Position numbers and translations under genes: made by a program. The notes beneath the pieces are model-generated. The model did not search any database. It saw nothing but the letters and a program-made list of their open reading frames with translations, and was not told the DNA's origin. A DNA stretch of 64,000 nucleotides from Actinophytocola sp035995025 (GTDB lineage: Bacteria > Actinomycetota > Actinomycetes > Mycobacteriales > Pseudonocardiaceae), in contig DASYKY010000135.1 in NCBI GenBank assembly GCA_035995025.1, positions 1 through 64,000 of the forward strand, given 5' to 3'. Below, piece by piece: positions 62,822 through 64,000 of the stretch (the stretch's first letter is position 1; every line of letters begins with the position of its first letter).

Positions 62822-62936
62822 ATTGGCTCCTTCCTTCGACGGCGTGCGCATTCCAACTTAGGGGGCTCGCCCGGCGCGCGCCGCGTAACGCCGCTCGACG
62901 TGGCCCGTTTCACGGTAATGTCGCCGGTCGCAGGTG

Positions 62937-62975
62937 GTTTTCGAACTGAACATCGTGGGTATGAATCGTGGGTAT
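62937..62975 (+). promoter_or_regulatory. SigF-type promoter of usfX-sigF
   Basis: GTTT (62937-62940), 16 nt, GGGTAT (62957-62962) is the SigF/SigB-type consensus. A second GGGTAT follows at 62970, in an exact 13-bp tandem repeat (62952-62964 and 62965-62977). It lies 24-50 bp before the rsbW start, so SigF likely autoregulates. Confidence 0.7.
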
Positions 62976-62985
62976 GAGGAGCAGC

Positions 62986-63399
62986 ATGACCGTGGGAGAC
63001 GGGGCAGGCAGCCCTGACGAGATCGAGTTGCGACTAGGCGCCGAGCTCACGAACCTGCCCATCATCCGATCGCTGACCTCGAGCATCGCGATGCGCGCCG
63101 ACTTCGACCTGGACGCGATCGCCGACCTGAAGCTGGCCGTCGACGAGGCCTGCTCGACCCTCATCACGCGGGCAGCGCCGGACGCGACGCTGCGCTGCAC
63201 GTTCAAGGTGAGCAAGGACGAGATCCGGTTCGTGATCAGCATCCGCTCCACCAGCGACGAGCGGCCCAGCAGCGACTCGTTCGGCTGGCGCGTGCTGACG
63301 ACGCTGACCGACCACGCCGACAGCTGGGTCGAGCCGGACGGCGGGCAGCACCTGGTCAACATCGAAGTCGCCAAGCGCCGTGCGGACGGTCCAGCGTGA
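62986..63399 (+). CDS. rsbW: anti-sigma F factor UsfX/RsbW
   Basis: 137 residues, HATPase_c_2 type and closely similar to UsfX of mycobacteria (IADLKLAVDEACSTLI; FGWRVLTTLTDHADSWV). The N-box Asn is replaced (DEACSTLI), as in UsfX. It binds and holds the sigma factor encoded next. ATG 62986 with GAGGAG. Confidence 0.9.
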   Translation: MTVGDGAGSPDEIELRLGAELTNLPIIRSLTSSIAMRADFDLDAIADLKLAVDEACSTLITRAAPDATLRCTFKVSKDEIRFVISIRSTSDERPSSDSFGWRVLTTLTDHADSWVEPDGGQHLVNIEVAKRRADGPA

Positions 63400-64000
63400 C
63401 CGAGACGGACAGTTCGCAGTCGAAGCGGGACACCCCGGAGACCGGCTACGAACACCTGGCGCCGCTGTTCGAACAGATGGCGGCGCTCGAGGCGGAGGAC
63501 CCCGACCGGGCGGAGCTGCGCAACAAGCTCGTCACGGGTCACCTGCCGCTGGCCGAGCACATCGCGGCGCGGTTCTCCAACCGCGGCGTGCCGCGCGAGG
63601 ACCTGGTGCAGGTCGCCACGCTCGGCCTGATCAACGCGGTCGACCGCTTCCAGCCCGACCGCGGCACGGACTTCCTCTCCTTCGCCGTGCCCACGGTGAT
63701 GGGCGAGGTCCGCCGCCACTTCCGCGATGCCAGCTGGTCGATGCACGTGCCGCGGCGGTTGAAGGAGCTGAACCTGGCCATCAACTCGGCCAGCGCGGAG
63801 CTGTCGCAGCGGCTGGGCCGCGCGCCGACCCCGTCGGAGCTCTCCCGGCATCTGGACCTGAGCCAGGAGCAGGTGTACGAGGGCCTCGAGGCGGGCAACG
63901 CGTACCACTCGATGTCCCTCGACGAGGCGCTGTCGCCGGACGCGGACTCGGACTCCCTGGGCGAGACCCTCGGCGAGACGGACTCCGCTCTGGACGGCGT
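63396..64000 (+). CDS. sigF: sigma factor SigF (SigB/F/G type), 3' end off window
   Basis: 201 codons seen; open to the window end. Sigma-2 (RFSNRGVPREDLVQVATLGLINAVDRFQPDRG, DFLSFAVPTVMGEVRRHFRD in parts) and the sigma-3 region (VPRRLKELNLAINSASAELS). Belongs to the general-stress SigB/SigF group. GTG 63396 overlaps the rsbW stop (GTGA). Confidence 0.93.
   Translation, partial: MTETDSSQSKRDTPETGYEHLAPLFEQMAALEAEDPDRAELRNKLVTGHLPLAEHIAARFSNRGVPREDLVQVATLGLINAVDRFQPDRGTDFLSFAVPTVMGEVRRHFRDASWSMHVPRRLKELNLAINSASAELSQRLGRAPTPSELSRHLDLSQEQVYEGLEAGNAYHSMSLDEALSPDADSDSLGETLGETDSALDG

Overview
The window is about 72% GC chromosomal DNA of an actinobacterium. It carries a complete mycofactocin cluster, a UsfX/SigF stress module, many GTG starts, ATGA/GTGA overlaps between genes and only protein-coding genes typical of Pseudonocardiaceae (an Amycolatopsis-like genus is my best guess, from gene content and intergenic repeats only). 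I see no tRNA, rRNA, CRISPR array, transposase or phage gene.

Layout. 1-1549: end of a multi-HAMP signalling protein and a receiver-only regulator. 1639-9117: mycofactocin (MFT) locus. mftA-mftB-mftC-mftE-SDR-mftF-mftD read leftwards, followed by an NDMA-type alcohol dehydrogenase; the repressor gene mftR diverges. The peptide MftA is modified by MftB/MftC, cut by MftE, finished by MftD and glycosylated by MftF to give a redox cofactor that should serve the SDR and the alcohol dehydrogenase. 9168-11872: TetR, AraC, VOC and hydrolase genes. 11880-14221: an apparent membrane/extracytoplasmic electron-transfer operon with a tandem-Rieske lipoprotein. 14301-19164: a five-gene leftward operon (cupin, Zn-ribbon membrane protein, its soluble paralogue, a Gly/Asp-rich membrane protein, and an asparagine synthetase homologue without the N-terminal Cys). 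It matches no system I know. 19461-28625: a signalling region (PP2C-receiver, CHASE3 kinase, receivers, PhoU, PAS kinase, ATP-binding anti-sigma type protein).

28704-35015: secreted M14 peptidase, lipoproteins, a GH16 glucanase and a LacI regulator with two identical palindromic operators. 35019-39467: SIP ferric-siderophore reductase/TetR pair, an ECF41 sigma factor with an epimerase-like partner, a STAS protein and a small peptide behind a SigF-like promoter. 39621-46647: GT4 glycosyltransferase, two small secreted Cys proteins, and a threonine synthase/PLP decarboxylase/VOC block bracketed by a roughly 140-bp inverted repeat. 46747-49601: two CNNM/CBS membrane proteins joined by a 74-bp tandem repeat that encodes two mini-ORFs in a GTGA-overlap chain. 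49801-58377: mixed metabolism and regulation, including an ECF sigma factor with two paralogous zinc-finger anti-sigma proteins and an MFS transporter. 58464-64000: methyltransferase, small proteins, secreted cyclophilin, dicarboxylate symporter, a cysteine-free HesB-like protein, and usfX(rsbW)-sigF with its own SigF-type promoter. The last gene runs off the window.

Regulatory theme: PP2C (19461), ATP-binding proteins (26301, 62986), a STAS protein (38809) and SigF (63396) are the parts of a partner-switching general stress response spread through the window.
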